Positions 22,112 to 32,617 are shown, numbered from the stretch's first letter. The stretch is 57,039 nt of DNA from Colwellia sp. C2M11 (GCF_018860915.1 NZ_JAHKQD010000029.1:1-57039), one strand, 5' to 3'. The notes: generated by a model from the sequence alone, not told the origin. A program made the numbers and translations.

Positions 22112-22543
22112 GAATATTTATCTGTAAACAAAAAGGAATTGCTTGAGTATATCATGTAAAAACTGACTTTTGATCAGCTTATTAAGGTTCCTTTATATTA
22201 AAATTATATTTTATAAACATTCAATTAATCGATAACATTATATTCACAATCATGTCTCCCCAAAATAATTTAAAATTTAACTTTCAATTGGTTGTTCTTT
22301 GGTACTTATCATAAGATTCATCGACTTATTATCAAGAATAGTGGAAATATTTTTTTATCAGTCATCATGGTAGATTAACCCAATAAAACTAGGATAATAT
22401 TTCTTTGTCTTATTGATTAACCTAACAATTTTCGCCTCAACCACCCTACTTTAAAGCACAAAAAGCTTGCATTGAAAATGATTGCCACACTATAATCTTA
22501 ATTACTCTTGTATGTTCTTTATTTTCAAAAGGATTTATTTTAA
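22112..22543. other. Divergent promoter region of ydiJ-type gene and GGDEF/EAL gene
   Basis: 432 bases without a credible gene. It carries the promoter at 22467-22496 for the plus-strand gene. I found no clear operator or RNA structure in the rest. Confidence 0.5.
22467..22496 (+). promoter_or_regulatory. Possible sigma-70 promoter of GGDEF/EAL gene
   Basis: TTGCAT at 22467-22472 and a perfect TATAAT at 22491-22496 with an 18-base spacer, 47 bases before the ATG. The -35 is weak, the -10 strong. Confidence 0.5.
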
Positions 22544-24346
22544 ATGTCTCAGCAAGTGTTGGTATTATATAATCGTCACTCAAAAATATTCCTTTTACTT
22601 TGCATTATTCCCCTCACCATATTTGCTACCGTACATTATCTGAATCAAAATTATGTTTTAGCTAGTAGCCTATTATTTACGTTAATTGTTTTTGCAACCA
22701 GTCTTCTGAAAGTTAAAGATAATACCATTAGCACTCTTTGTAAATTCAGCATGATTTTCTCCATGTTTTTAACCATAGCATTTGCCTGTTATTATATGGG
22801 ATTACATGGAATTGTTTATGCCTTTCCAGCCATTACTGGGCTGTTTTTTCTTACATCCATTAGAACAGCTCTATTAATAGCTATTCCCTCGATATTATTT
22901 TATTTAGCATTAACCACATTACATGAAGAAACATTTAAAGCGGCCAAATTATTAACGTCTTTTATTTTAACTATTATTTTTACCGCTTATTCAGCTTATT
23001 ATTCAAGAAAGCAAAAAGACGCCGTAGGTGAAGAAGCCAAAAAAGATCCTTTGACCGGTTTAGCTAATCGTCATTCCTATAATAAATGGCTAGATGAATG
23101 TCATTTAAACACTGATATTAAGAGCATTACTTCTATCAATTTAGATATTGATAAATTTCGTATTATTAATGACACCTTAGGTTTTGATACGGGAGATGAA
23201 TTAATTCAGCAACTTTCTAAAAAATTATCCACTATAATAGAAAAAGATATAACACTTACGACGGCCGAATCCTATTATTTTGCTCGATATTCAGGAGATT
23301 CCTTTGCGATAGGCTTAACCAACCTACCTGAAGAGTTTGATATATTGCCCTTCATTAACAGATTAAAACTAGCTGTTAATGAATTAACTATTATAGCTAA
23401 AAATCCCATTAAAATTTCTGCATCTATCGCGATTGTTAGAGCCAATAGATTTAAAGGGAAATTTCAAAATATTATCGATAACGTGGATATAACATTAAAA
23501 CAAGCAAAACAGCTTGGAGATAATAGTATACAAGTCTTTGATGAATCTATTAGCAAGCAATTTAAGGAGCAAAAACATATAGCACAAGAACTAACAAAAG
23601 CACTGAATAACAACGAATTTCATATGGTATTTATGCCTATTTTTCGTCATAACAAAAATAACATTGTTGGTGCTGAATTATTGCTTAGATGTGATAGGAA
23701 GGAACTCAAAGAGTATGGTCCAGATAAATTTATTCCAATCGCTGAAAGCACGGGATTAATTCAACAAATCGATTATTGGGTACTTAATGAATCATTTAAA
23801 ATAATTGCTAACACTGATATGTTAAGAATTCCCAGTATTGAATTTTATTCAATCAATATCTCCTCTAAACAACTTCATAATAAAGACTTTATTCCGCGTA
23901 TTAAAAAAATCCTTAACCAATATAATCTCGACCCAACAATTATTGAGCTTGAAATTACTGAGACCAGCTTAGTAGAAAGTGACTTGCAAGCAATCGACAC
24001 CCTTATTTATTTAAGAAGAATCGGATTTAAGCTATCACTCGATGATTTTGGTACTGGCTACACATCCTTTAACCAACTAAAAAAATTCCCACTCAATAAT
24101 TTAAAAATAGATAGAAGCTTTGTTAGTGGCGATATGGAAAACACATCACCACTAATTGGCATGTCTCTTGTTATTTTATCAATTGCTAAACTTTATAACT
24201 TCAGTGTCATCGCAGAAGGAGTAGAAACAGAAAAACAATACCTTGAATTAAAAAATAACGGCTGTGAATATTTCCAAGGTTATTGGTTCTCTAAGCCCAT
24301 TACAGTCAAAGAGTATGTATCCTTGCTCGTGCAGACAGATGAATAA
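22544..24346 (+). CDS. Membrane GGDEF/EAL protein, likely c-di-GMP phosphodiesterase
   Basis: Five or six transmembrane segments (about 14-152) form an N-terminal membrane domain. A GGDEF domain follows (DPLTGLANR at 168-176), but its signature is RYSGDSF (248-254) instead of RxGGDEF, so cyclase activity is unlikely. The EAL domain is intact in the residues that matter: Glu378 in AELLLR (a variant of EALLR), Asn438 in NISSKQL, Glu470, Asp500-Asp501 in LDDFGTGYTSF, Lys521 and the AEGVE and QGYWFSKP motifs. It should hydrolyse c-di-GMP, with the GGDEF part perhaps binding GTP as a regulator. AAGGA lies ten bases before the ATG. Confidence 0.9.
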   Translation: MSQQVLVLYNRHSKIFLLLCIIPLTIFATVHYLNQNYVLASSLLFTLIVFATSLLKVKDNTISTLCKFSMIFSMFLTIAFACYYMGLHGIVYAFPAITGLFFLTSIRTALLIAIPSILFYLALTTLHEETFKAAKLLTSFILTIIFTAYSAYYSRKQKDAVGEEAKKDPLTGLANRHSYNKWLDECHLNTDIKSITSINLDIDKFRIINDTLGFDTGDELIQQLSKKLSTIIEKDITLTTAESYYFARYSGDSFAIGLTNLPEEFDILPFINRLKLAVNELTIIAKNPIKISASIAIVRANRFKGKFQNIIDNVDITLKQAKQLGDNSIQVFDESISKQFKEQKHIAQELTKALNNNEFHMVFMPIFRHNKNNIVGAELLLRCDRKELKEYGPDKFIPIAESTGLIQQIDYWVLNESFKIIANTDMLRIPSIEFYSINISSKQLHNKDFIPRIKKILNQYNLDPTIIELEITETSLVESDLQAIDTLIYLRRIGFKLSLDDFGTGYTSFNQLKKFPLNNLKIDRSFVSGDMENTSPLIGMSLVILSIAKLYNFSVIAEGVETEKQYLELKNNGCEYFQGYWFSKPITVKEYVSLLVQTDE

Positions 24347-24598
24347 AAAGTAAAGGCCTAACAATATTTAGAAATAAAAAGCGTTAACATGATTAAGTCC
24401 AATATGTGTAATATTGGTTTCGATAATAACTCTATAATTAAGCCTCATCAATACCATAAATATCAAACTAAACAAAGACTATTTATAGCTAAAATTCCTT
24501 GTTAAATCGTTAGCTAATGCTCCCAAAAATTTATAAACATGGTAAACTGAGGCAAAGGGCCATGCCTATCAGATGAATACTTTGAATCAATAAACTGT

Positions 24599-25681
24599 AT
24601 GAATAACCATTCTAGAAAAACTTACGCCACTGTAAACTTACCCGCATTATTAAGTAACTACACACATATTGCTAACCTCGCACCAAGAAGTGAAACGATA
24701 GCTGTAATAAAGGCGAATGCATATGGCCATGGTGCCATTGAAATAGCTAAATACTTAAGCCCACATGTCCCAGCCTTTGCTGTTGCTTTTATTGATGAAG
24801 CAATTCAACTGCGCGATGCAGGTATAACCTTACCTATTTTGGTAATTGAAGGTGCCTTGTCATATCAAGATTTCTCAATAGCCTTACAGCAAAACTTTTG
24901 GTTGATGCTTCACTCTACGGAGCAAATGGATTGGTTAAAGCAGTTTCCTACACCATATGTTGGTAAATTGTGGCTAAAAGTAGATACAGGCATGAATCGT
25001 TTAGGTATAAAACCAAATGATGTTGATAGTATTTTAACTCAATTATCACCAGAGCAATTAGAAAACTTAGTGCTATGTACTCACTTTTCTAGTGCTGATG
25101 AGTTAGACAATCCCAAAACACAATTACAGATTCAACAATTTGAACAAGTAAATGAAAAACATGGTTATAAAAAAAGTTTAGCTAACTCTGCTGGTATTTT
25201 AAGCTGGCCGAAAAGTCATGGTGACTATAATAGGTTAGGACTTGCTTTATATGGCGCAACACCAATACCGGTTAATGATTTACCCGTTAAATTAGCACCG
25301 GTGATGACATTAAAATCTACAATTATGGCGCTGAGAAAATTAAAAGTTGGCGAGTCTGTTGGTTATGGCGAAACATGGCAAGCTAAACGCCCATCAATAA
25401 TAGCCACTGTCGCAATAGGGTACGCAGACGGTTATCCTAGAAACGCGAAAAATGGTACGCCTGTTTGTATTAATGGACAGATTGCAACACTTGCCGGAAG
25501 AGTATCAATGGATATGATCACCATTGATGTTACTAATGTTGTTGGTGTTAAGGTTGGCGATAGTGTTGAATTATGGGGTGAAAACTTAACGATTGAAACT
25601 GTCGCCGAACACCTTGAAAGCAACAATTATGAGCTACTGACTAGAATATCTAACCGTGTTCCAAAGTTTTATATAAAGTAA
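24599..25681 (+). CDS. alr: Alanine racemase
   Basis: PLP enzyme that interconverts L- and D-alanine for peptidoglycan. Lys38 in VIKANAYGHG is the PLP lysine; HFSSAD, GYADGYPR and GRVSMDM are family motifs, the last two around the second catalytic base region. The 360 residues are normal for the family. No clear ribosome binding site precedes the ATG, but the ATYATVNLPALLSNY-like start fits homologues. D-alanine made here could also supply the D-amino acid aminotransferase encoded at 45.9 kb. Confidence 0.96.
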   Translation: MNNHSRKTYATVNLPALLSNYTHIANLAPRSETIAVIKANAYGHGAIEIAKYLSPHVPAFAVAFIDEAIQLRDAGITLPILVIEGALSYQDFSIALQQNFWLMLHSTEQMDWLKQFPTPYVGKLWLKVDTGMNRLGIKPNDVDSILTQLSPEQLENLVLCTHFSSADELDNPKTQLQIQQFEQVNEKHGYKKSLANSAGILSWPKSHGDYNRLGLALYGATPIPVNDLPVKLAPVMTLKSTIMALRKLKVGESVGYGETWQAKRPSIIATVAIGYADGYPRNAKNGTPVCINGQIATLAGRVSMDMITIDVTNVVGVKVGDSVELWGENLTIETVAEHLESNNYELLTRISNRVPKFYIK

Positions 25682-25713
25682 CCTCACAATAAAATCAAAA
25701 CATGATGCTAAAA

Positions 25714-25782
25714 ATATTGCTTCTAAGCTTTTTAACCCATTTAACATACTTACGTGACATAAGTTAAAAAGCTCAGCAATAT
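25714..25782. terminator. Hairpin between alr and queE
   Basis: Inner stem AGCTTTTTAAC (25726-25736) / GTTAAAAAGCT (25763-25773) and outer stem ATATTGC (25714-25720) / GCAATAT (25776-25782). It lies between converging genes and may end both transcripts. Confidence 0.55.
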
Positions 25783-25784
25783 AA

Positions 25785-26456
25785 CTATTCTATTCCTATA
25801 TATTTATGCACCTGTATTGATAAACGCCAATTATTAGCAATACAAGTATCAATTGCCAATTGTGTTGCTCGATCTTTTTGGCTAATGGGTTGTAAGTATA
25901 TAGGCGTATTGCCAATATCATGTTCTGCCAATAATGTTTTCAGATCATCGACATGTTGCTCTGTTGCAACAGGGTGTTTAATTTCATCTGCGCGGGCCAT
26001 TGCACTAGATAATATCGGATAACCACCACGCATATTAATTTTAGGTGAAACCGTTACCCAGCACTTAGTTGACACTAAAATATCAAAGGTACCTGAAGTT
26101 TCAACTTGAGTGCTGTAGCCAATATCTTCAAAAGCATCACACAGAGGTGTTAAATCAACCATACAGGGCTCTCCTCCTGTAATGACTACATGTTTAGCCT
26201 GGTAACCTTGCTCTGTAACTAATGCTTTAATTTGCGTCACAGAAAGATTACTCCATTGCGGCGTTTCTTGCGATTTAGCTAACATTTTTTCTTTGGTTAC
26301 TTCATCACTTAATTCAACTTCCCAAGTATGCTTTGTATCACACCAAGAGCAGCCGACAGGACAACCTTGTAAACGAATAAATATTGACGGCTGACCAGTA
26401 AAAGAGCCTTCGCCTTGTATTGTTTCAAACATTTCATTAATTTTATATTGAATCAT
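25785..26456 (-). CDS. queE: 7-carboxy-7-deazaguanine synthase QueE
   Basis: A radical SAM enzyme of queuosine synthesis that turns 6-carboxy-tetrahydropterin into 7-carboxy-7-deazaguanine. The cluster motif is CPVGCSWC with Cys32, Cys36 and Cys39 (CxxxCxxC), preceded by ETIQGEGSFTGQPSIFIR. TGGEPCMVDL is the SAM-binding GGE region. At 223 residues it is a normal-sized QueE. It is divergent from queC, the next pathway step, across 85 bases. Confidence 0.95.
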   Translation of the reverse strand: MIQYKINEMFETIQGEGSFTGQPSIFIRLQGCPVGCSWCDTKHTWEVELSDEVTKEKMLAKSQETPQWSNLSVTQIKALVTEQGYQAKHVVITGGEPCMVDLTPLCDAFEDIGYSTQVETSGTFDILVSTKCWVTVSPKINMRGGYPILSSAMARADEIKHPVATEQHVDDLKTLLAEHDIGNTPIYLQPISQKDRATQLAIDTCIANNWRLSIQVHKYIGIE

Positions 26457-26541
26457 TTTAATTTGTGCTTTTGCCTAAGATTTTATTCAAGTAAAATGGA
26501 CATAACTGATTATACCCTATTTATTTTTAAGAGACTTAACT

Positions 26542-27231
26542 ATGACTGAAAAACTATCCACAGAACAAATAAAAACAGAGAAAGTTGTGGTTATTTATTC
26601 TGGTGGAATGGATTCATTTACCGTATTGAATCGTGCATTAAAAGACGGCAAAGAAGTATTTGCGCTTTCGTTTGATTACGGCCAACGTCATGTAAAAGAA
26701 CTTGAGTGTGCCAGTAAAGTTTGCGCCTCTTTAGGGGTTGAACATAAAGTTATTGATATTTCGTCTATTAATCAATTATTAGCAGGCTCTTCTTTAACCG
26801 ATGATATTGATATTCCTGAAGGTCATTACGAAGCTGAAAATATGAAGTCAACCGTGGTACCTAACCGAAATATGATTTTATTATCGTTAGCGGTAGGTTA
26901 TGCGGTTTCAGTAGGTGCTGCTCAAGTATATTATGGTGCACATAGCGGCGATCACACCATTTATCCTGATTGTCGACCAGAATTTGTTCAAAAAATGAAT
27001 GATGTTTGTCTTATAGCGAATTATGAAAGTGTTGAAATCTTCAGTCCATATTTAACAGTAAATAAATCAGCTATTTTGAGCGATGGGATAAGTATGGGTC
27101 TAGACTATAGCGATACATGGACTTGCTATAACGGCAGAGAGAAGGCCTGTGGGAAATGCGGCGCTTGTGAAGAACGCCTTGAAGCATTCAGTGACAATAA
27201 TGTTATAGATCCTATTGAATATGAAGCATAA
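26542..27231 (+). CDS. queC: 7-cyano-7-deazaguanine synthase QueC
   Basis: QueC makes preQ0 from 7-carboxy-7-deazaguanine with ATP and ammonia. The N-type pyrophosphatase loop SGGMDS is at 20-25. The C-terminal cysteines in [20 protein letters not shown] form the zinc site. [13 protein letters not shown] and [18 protein letters not shown] are family segments. With queE it gives two of the preQ0 genes; queD and folE are not in the window. I saw no preQ1 riboswitch in the spacer. Confidence 0.95.
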   Translation: MTEKLSTEQIKTEKVVVIYSGGMDSFTVLNRALKDGKEVFALSFDYGQRHVKELECASKVCASLGVEHKVIDISSINQLLAGSSLTDDIDIPEGHYEAENMKSTVVPNRNMILLSLAVGYAVSVGAAQVYYGAHSGDHTIYPDCRPEFVQKMNDVCLIANYESVEIFSPYLTVNKSAILSDGISMGLDYSDTWTCYNGREKACGKCGACEERLEAFSDNNVIDPIEYEA

Positions 27232-27287
27232 CTAAGAGCCTACACTCAGCGTTATTCAAACTAACAGTCACATGAGTAAGTAACGAT

Positions 27288-28232
27288 ATGTCTACTGCAA
27301 ATAAAAATATTTTACGAGTTAAGACATATCAGTTACTTGAAAGTGAAACTAAGTCGGGCATTACTGCAAAACTCGTTACTTGGCTGTTGATTATACTTAT
27401 TATAAGCAACGTTGCTGCAGCGATCACCTCTTCTGATTCTGACTATTATTTATTGTATAAACATGCATTTATACTTTTTGAGACTATTTCGCTTTCAATT
27501 TTTTGTTTTGAATATTTATTACGAGTATGGTGTTGCGTTGAAGCGGAAGAATATCAAACGGTCACCAATTTAAAAGCAAGAATTAACTATATATTCACGC
27601 CTATGGCATTAATTGATTTAATTGCCATTCTACCTTTCATTATCGCACTATTCTTTTCTCTAGATTTACGCACTTTACGCTTAATAAGAGTATTACGATT
27701 ATTAAAATTAACCCATTATTTTAAAGGGTTTGATATTTTTATCTCTGTTATCACAAAAGAGTTAAAAAATATTATTGCCGTCATGATAGTGATGTTATTT
27801 TTTATTATTATCGCTGCAAGTTTAATCTATTCTATCGAGGGAAAAGTACAACCTGAAACCTTTGGCAGTATTTTTGAATCTTTTTGGTGGGCTGTGGTTA
27901 CCATGACAACCGTAGGTTATGGCGATGCCGTACCAATTACTACCTTAGGTAAAGTCATCTCAACCTTGATCATGCTTGTTGGTGTCGTTTTTGTAGCATT
28001 ACCTGCGGGTATGCTAGCTGCACGTTTTGGCGAAGAGTTACGACGAAGAAAAGAACGTTTAGACGCCAACATTAAAGGGGCATTAACTCATGGTTATATC
28101 GACAACGATGACTTTAAAACATTACAATCACTAGCAGAAAAGTTAGAGATTGAGCCTGAAGACTTGCAACGTAGCATTACAATGTTAAAAGAGAAGCACC
28201 ATGAAAATAAGTGCCCGCATTGTGGTAAATAA
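27288..28232 (+). CDS. Voltage-gated potassium channel
   Basis: Six transmembrane segments with the voltage sensor and pore visible. S4 is LRTLRLIRVLRLLKLTH (about 127-143), with positive residues every third position, and the selectivity filter is TVGYGD (208-213) in TMTTVGYGDAVP. A cytoplasmic C-terminal part (about 240-314) is helical and charged, and ends in CPHCGK, half of a zinc-ribbon-like motif that could pair between subunits. Ion selectivity for K+ follows from the filter. It starts 56 bases after queC but is functionally unrelated. Confidence 0.9.
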   Translation: MSTANKNILRVKTYQLLESETKSGITAKLVTWLLIILIISNVAAAITSSDSDYYLLYKHAFILFETISLSIFCFEYLLRVWCCVEAEEYQTVTNLKARINYIFTPMALIDLIAILPFIIALFFSLDLRTLRLIRVLRLLKLTHYFKGFDIFISVITKELKNIIAVMIVMLFFIIIAASLIYSIEGKVQPETFGSIFESFWWAVVTMTTVGYGDAVPITTLGKVISTLIMLVGVVFVALPAGMLAARFGEELRRRKERLDANIKGALTHGYIDNDDFKTLQSLAEKLEIEPEDLQRSITMLKEKHHENKCPHCGK

Positions 28233-28267
28233 AATCTATCGTAATAAAGAAGTCCGCAAAATAATTT

Positions 28268-28309
28268 AAATAACAATAAAATAACCACAATAGTACTTTA
28301 TTGTTATTT
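28268..28309 (+). terminator. AT-only hairpin behind the potassium channel gene
   Basis: Perfect 13-base inverted repeat AAATAACAATAAA (28268-28280) / TTTATTGTTATTT (28297-28309), loop of 16, with no GC-rich core, so it is only a possible terminator. Confidence 0.45.
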
Positions 28310-28391
28310 TAAGACTAAATACGTCTAACCGTTAGTAAATCATAAGCTACACTTATTAATACCTTGTCTATTAAGCTATTAAGGATGTTGT

Positions 28392-28604
28392 ATGAATGAA
28401 GAATTCAGACATCAAACGCAGTATATAAATAAATTTATTAATGGCAATAATGATACCAAAACACATATTTATCTTGAACAAATATTACTACTACCTGCTG
28501 ATATGCAAGATAAAGTCATTAATGAAATTAGCTATTTAAATAATTGCAACTGCTTCGCTATCGCAAAGATAATAGGAAAATATTCAATTATTTATCCTAA
28601 ATAA
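28392..28604 (+). CDS. Small protein of unknown function
   Basis: A 70-residue frame, MNEEFRHQTQYINKFIN onward, with AAGGA seven bases before the ATG. The protein is mixed-charge and helical-looking, with no signal peptide or membrane helix and a CNCF pair of cysteines near the middle. I do not recognise it. The good ribosome binding site and codon use like its neighbours support it as a real gene. Confidence 0.55.
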   Translation: MNEEFRHQTQYINKFINGNNDTKTHIYLEQILLLPADMQDKVINEISYLNNCNCFAIAKIIGKYSIIYPK

Positions 28605-28712
28605 TGTACTTAATAATCAAGCTTAAATATATTAACCTTAAATTCTTAAACATTATCTTCACAAATCAGGAATAACAACTCAATAACACACCTGAGCCAA
28701 TAGTTTGATTCA

Positions 28713-30713
28713 CTAAGTGTTCAATTGTTGAGTTCTTAATTTCGCAATTTCATCGCGAGTCGCGGCTGCTTTTTCAAATTCAAGGTTTTGTGCATGTGAA
28801 TACATAGCTTTTTCAAGCTCTAAAATCTTTTTATCTATTTCTTTCGTCGTTAATGCTTGGTAGTTAGCCACTTTTTCAGCAACTTGATCCAACGCTTTTG
28901 ATTGACTGAAATCACCAACATCCATTACATCCGTTATTTTACGGATAACGCCTTTCGGCGTAATATTATTGTCGATATTATATTGATGTTGTAATCCTCT
29001 ACGACGTTCGGTTTCATCAATCGCTTTACGCATAGACTTAGTAACTTTACTCGCATATAAAATAGCTCTACCATTAATATTACGTGCTGCTCGGCCAATT
29101 GTTTGAATTAACGAACGCTCTGATCGTAAAAAACCTTCTTTATCCGCATCAAGTATCGCAACAAGTGAAACTTCGGGCATATCTAAGCCTTCACGTAATA
29201 AATTAATTCCCACCAACACATCAAATTTACCTAAGCGAAAGTCACGAATAATTTCAACACGTTCAACAGTATCAACATCTGAATGCAAATACCGTGTTTT
29301 AATACCGTGTTCATCTAAATAATCAGTTAAATCTTCAGCCATACGTTTAGTTAGCGTTGTTGCTAACACGCGTTCATTCAATGGTAATCGTTTATTAATT
29401 TCTGACAGTAAATCATCAACCTGGGTTTCTACGTCTCGCACTTCAATTTGTGGATCAAGTAACCCCGTTGGTCGAACAACTTGCTGAGCAACCTCTCCTG
29501 CAGACTTCTCTATCTCATAATGACTTGGAGTAGCAGAAACATAAATAGTTTGAGGTGATAAAGCTTCAAACTCCTCAAATTTCATCGGTCTGTTATCAAG
29601 TGCAGAAGGAAGCCTAAAACCATATTCTACTAAATTTTCTTTTCGAGACCGATCACCTTTATACATGGCGCCAATTTGAGGCACAGTAACATGTGATTCA
29701 TCAATAATAAGTAACCCATCGTCAGGTAAATAATCAAATAAAGTCGGCGGTGCTTCTCCTGCTTCACGACCAGACAGATAACGTGAGTAGTTTTCAACGC
29801 CTGAGCAATAGCCAAGCTCTGTCATCATTTCAATATCAAATTGAGTACGTTGAGAAATACGTTGCTCTTCTACTAAACGGTTATTATCTTTAAGAAACTG
29901 AGAGCGCTCTTTTAGCTCTATTTTTATTTTTTCTACTGCCGATAATATTTTATCGCGTGGTGTTGCATAATGCGTTTTAGGGTATACAGTAACCCGTGCT
30001 AGTGTTCGCTCTACTTGTCCCGTTAAAGGATCAAACTGACTAATACGTTCTATTTCTTCATCAAATAATTCAACCCGCAGTGCAAGACGATCAGATTCAG
30101 CTGGAAAAATATCAATGACATCACCGCGTACACGGTAAGTTGCACGTGCAAACGCCAGATCATTACGTTTATATTGTAACTCCGCCAGTCGACGTAATAT
30201 ATCTCGTTGATTAATAATGTCACCAACACTTATATGCAACATCATTCTTAAATATGAATCAGGATCCCCTAACCCATAGATAGCCGAAACAGATGCAATA
30301 ATAATAACATCACGACGTTCTAACAATGCCTTAGTTGCCGACAAGCGCATTTGTTCGATATGTTCATTAACCGAAGCATCTTTTTCAATAAAAGTGTCTG
30401 TTGTTGGCACATAAGCTTCGGGTTGATAATAGTCATAATAAGAAACAAAGTATTCCACAGCATTGTTTGGAAAAAATTCTTTCATCTCACCATAAAGTTG
30501 AGCCGCTAAAGTTTTATTTGGCGCTAATAACATCGTCGGACGGTTAAGCTGTTCAATCACATTCGCAATAGTAAAAGTTTTACCCGAGCCAGTAACTCCT
30601 AATAAGGTTTGATGCGCTAATCCTGAATCAATGCCTTCTAATAACTGTTTAATAGCCGTTGGCTGATCACCACTGGGTATATAATCCGATTCTAATTTCA
30701 GTGATTTAACCAT
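28713..30713 (-). CDS. uvrB: Excinuclease ABC subunit B
   Basis: UvrB is the damage-verifying helicase-like subunit of nucleotide excision repair. With the ATG at 30713, Walker A GVTGSGKT falls at 39-46, exactly as in E. coli; this is why I prefer it to the TTG at 30740 that adds nine residues and overlaps the stop of the MATE gene. [11 protein letters not shown] marks the beta-hairpin, followed by helicase motifs ([17 protein letters not shown]) and a C-terminal UVR domain (about 625-666). I saw no LexA box close upstream; it may be read through from the MATE gene. Confidence 0.96.
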   Translation of the reverse strand: MVKSLKLESDYIPSGDQPTAIKQLLEGIDSGLAHQTLLGVTGSGKTFTIANVIEQLNRPTMLLAPNKTLAAQLYGEMKEFFPNNAVEYFVSYYDYYQPEAYVPTTDTFIEKDASVNEHIEQMRLSATKALLERRDVIIIASVSAIYGLGDPDSYLRMMLHISVGDIINQRDILRRLAELQYKRNDLAFARATYRVRGDVIDIFPAESDRLALRVELFDEEIERISQFDPLTGQVERTLARVTVYPKTHYATPRDKILSAVEKIKIELKERSQFLKDNNRLVEEQRISQRTQFDIEMMTELGYCSGVENYSRYLSGREAGEAPPTLFDYLPDDGLLIIDESHVTVPQIGAMYKGDRSRKENLVEYGFRLPSALDNRPMKFEEFEALSPQTIYVSATPSHYEIEKSAGEVAQQVVRPTGLLDPQIEVRDVETQVDDLLSEINKRLPLNERVLATTLTKRMAEDLTDYLDEHGIKTRYLHSDVDTVERVEIIRDFRLGKFDVLVGINLLREGLDMPEVSLVAILDADKEGFLRSERSLIQTIGRAARNINGRAILYASKVTKSMRKAIDETERRRGLQHQYNIDNNITPKGVIRKITDVMDVGDFSQSKALDQVAEKVANYQALTTKEIDKKILELEKAMYSHAQNLEFEKAAATRDEIAKLRTQQLNT

Positions 30714-30736
30714 TGTTTCTTTAAATAATTCTTCTT

Positions 30737-32125
30737 TCAAGACAATTGTTCCTTAGTAATAAACTCATCATGATTAAACTGCTTAATGAATAATCGGTAA
30801 GAAATAAATGCCATCACTAAGTTACCAAGTAAAGCGCCAATAAAAAAACCATGTAAACCATACAAATAACTTCCTAAATAAGCTAAAGGTACATAACAAA
30901 TAAATAACCTTATAATACTCAATATCAAAGCGGTTATCGGTTTATGAAGCGCATTAAACGATGAATTAGTTAATATGACTACACCTTGAAGACCATAACC
31001 TAAAGGTAAAATCCACATAAATAATACGATAATGTCTGCGACTTCTTTTTCTTTAGCGAAAACGGATGCAATCAATGGAGCTGCAATTACTAAGACCATA
31101 TAAATCAGTATTTGCCAAAATATAATAAACTTAATAGACGTTTTATAGGCTTGTTCAACACGTTCCATATTACCTGCACCAAAATTTTGGCTAATAAAAG
31201 GTGGCAAAGTCATTGTCATTGCTAAGACGACTAATGAAGCAATAGATTCTATACGAGAGCCAACCCCAAAGCCAGCCACAGCGGACTCACCATAACTCGC
31301 AGCAATAGCAGTCATAATCGCTGCAGCAATTGGTGTTAACATATTAGCACCTGCAGCAGGTAAACCTATTTTCAATATACCACGACATGAAATCATTAAT
31401 TGTTTCATGGGGATAAAATGCGTATGAATTAAGTTTTTTTGTTTTGTTAAAATGATCAATATCAGTAAAAAACCAACAATCCAAGAAATTAAGGAAGCTA
31501 TGGCAGCACCTTCGATTCCCATCGCAGGAATAGGGCCAAAACCAAAAATAAATATAGGGTCAAGCACAGCATTGATTAACCCTGAACTGCCCATCACGAT
31601 ACTAGGCGTCTTTGTATCACCCGATGCTCGAAGTACAGCATTACCTATCATAGGGCCAATTAAGCACACACTACCTAGGTACCATATATCCATGTACTCA
31701 TGGATTAAAGGTAATAAAGATTGCTTTGCACCAAGCAAAGTAAAAAGTTCATCTGTATATAAATAACCAATAAATGACAATATGATAACGACAATTGCTG
31801 ACATGTATAAGGCAGCTGTAGCTGAGTTTTTTGCCGATTCATGATCATCACGCCCTAAAAACTTAGCAATAACTGCCGACGTACCTATACCTAAACCAAT
31901 CATCAAACTAATAACGGTAAAGGTAACAGGAAAAGTAAAGCTAATAGCAGCTAACGGCTGTGTCCCTAGCATACTGACAAAAAATGTATCGACTAAATTA
32001 AAAGTCATTAACAAAATCATGCCGTAAATCATTGGGATGGTCATTCGTTTTATAGTATTACCAACAGGATCTTTGAGTAAATTGATCGGTTGCTTATTAT
32101 TTTTTATCTTTTTAATTGACGTCAT
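30737..32125 (-). CDS. MATE family efflux transporter
   Basis: A 462-residue membrane protein with 12 hydrophobic segments in two homologous halves, as in the MATE family, which export drugs or metabolites with H+ or Na+. The N-terminal half has [16 protein letters not shown] and [20 protein letters not shown]; the second half repeats the pattern from about residue 245 ([18 protein letters not shown]). Substrate and coupling ion cannot be told. It sits directly upstream of uvrB with overlap or near-overlap. Confidence 0.9.
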   Translation of the reverse strand: MTSIKKIKNNKQPINLLKDPVGNTIKRMTIPMIYGMILLMTFNLVDTFFVSMLGTQPLAAISFTFPVTFTVISLMIGLGIGTSAVIAKFLGRDDHESAKNSATAALYMSAIVVIILSFIGYLYTDELFTLLGAKQSLLPLIHEYMDIWYLGSVCLIGPMIGNAVLRASGDTKTPSIVMGSSGLINAVLDPIFIFGFGPIPAMGIEGAAIASLISWIVGFLLILIILTKQKNLIHTHFIPMKQLMISCRGILKIGLPAAGANMLTPIAAAIMTAIAASYGESAVAGFGVGSRIESIASLVVLAMTMTLPPFISQNFGAGNMERVEQAYKTSIKFIIFWQILIYMVLVIAAPLIASVFAKEKEVADIIVLFMWILPLGYGLQGVVILTNSSFNALHKPITALILSIIRLFICYVPLAYLGSYLYGLHGFFIGALLGNLVMAFISYRLFIKQFNHDEFITKEQLS

Positions 32126-32380
32126 TAATAAATTTTAGAGAATTCCTAGTGATAATACATAAGTTTAACAATTGCTATTGTAATCAAAAGCAAAAGAAAT
32201 GCACAGTAAATGCAGTCAAATATATAACTGATTAAAAACCAACCTAAAGTGCTAATAAAAACACAAAAAACTCATAAGTTACTGATAACAAATAAGTAAA
32301 TAAAACATTCATTTTGTTGTTGACTTACCTACACGCTAAGGAAAACGATAATGTCACTAGTTTTTACAATTTAACTAACA

Positions 32381-32409
32381 TAGTTATCCACAAGTTTCGT
32401 GGATAACTA
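32381..32409. promoter_or_regulatory. Two converging DnaA boxes in a perfect inverted repeat
   Basis: TAGTTATCCAC (32381-32391) and GTGGATAACTA (32399-32409) form a perfect 11-base inverted repeat. Within it TTATCCACA (32384-32392, plus) is a perfect DnaA box and TTATCCACG (32406-32398, minus) a one-base variant; their 3' ends face each other across five bases. No T-run follows, so it is not an obvious terminator. Nothing else suggests an origin here. Confidence 0.6.
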
Positions 32410-32540
32410 CATTTTCATCAGGTTTTATAAGCAATTAAAAATTGATGCATAAGAAACGGTCAAGAAGCGATGACAAACTAACGTTACTGAACGCAATTTG
32501 AGCAAACAAACGAATAATTCATTTTTTTCTTATTTTAGTG

Positions 32541-32580
32541 TTGACAGTTTGCCATCAGGTCTTTAATATTCCGCCCCGTT
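32541..32580 (+). promoter_or_regulatory. Strong promoter of the tRNA-Asn cluster
   Basis: Consensus TTGACA (32541-32546), 17-base spacer, TAATAT (32564-32569), then a GC-rich stretch CCGCCCCG, like the discriminators of stringently controlled stable-RNA promoters. The first tRNA begins 48 bases after the -10. Confidence 0.85.
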
Positions 32581-32617
32581 AGCCAAGACGGTTAACACGC
32601 AATCGAAAGAAAGCAAT

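Larger units (their letters stand above)
32126..32617. other. Intergenic region with DnaA boxes and tRNA promoter
   Basis: 492 bases without a gene. It contains the DnaA-box pair (32381-32409) and the tRNA promoter (32541-32580). I could not assign the MATE promoter. Confidence 0.6.

Noticed and set aside
26457..26541. preQ1 riboswitch between queE and queC
   Set aside because: No match to the small preQ1-I pseudoknot pattern in the 85-base spacer.
30714..30740. Longer UvrB start at a TTG
   Set aside because: The ATG at 30713 puts Walker A at 39-46 as in E. coli.
30700..32200. LexA box for uvrB or the MATE gene
   Set aside because: No CTG-N10-CAG type site with a good match near either start.
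32381..32409. Chromosomal replication origin
   Set aside because: Only two DnaA boxes, no AT-rich unwinding region with more boxes, and none of the usual neighbours (dnaA, dnaN, mnmG).
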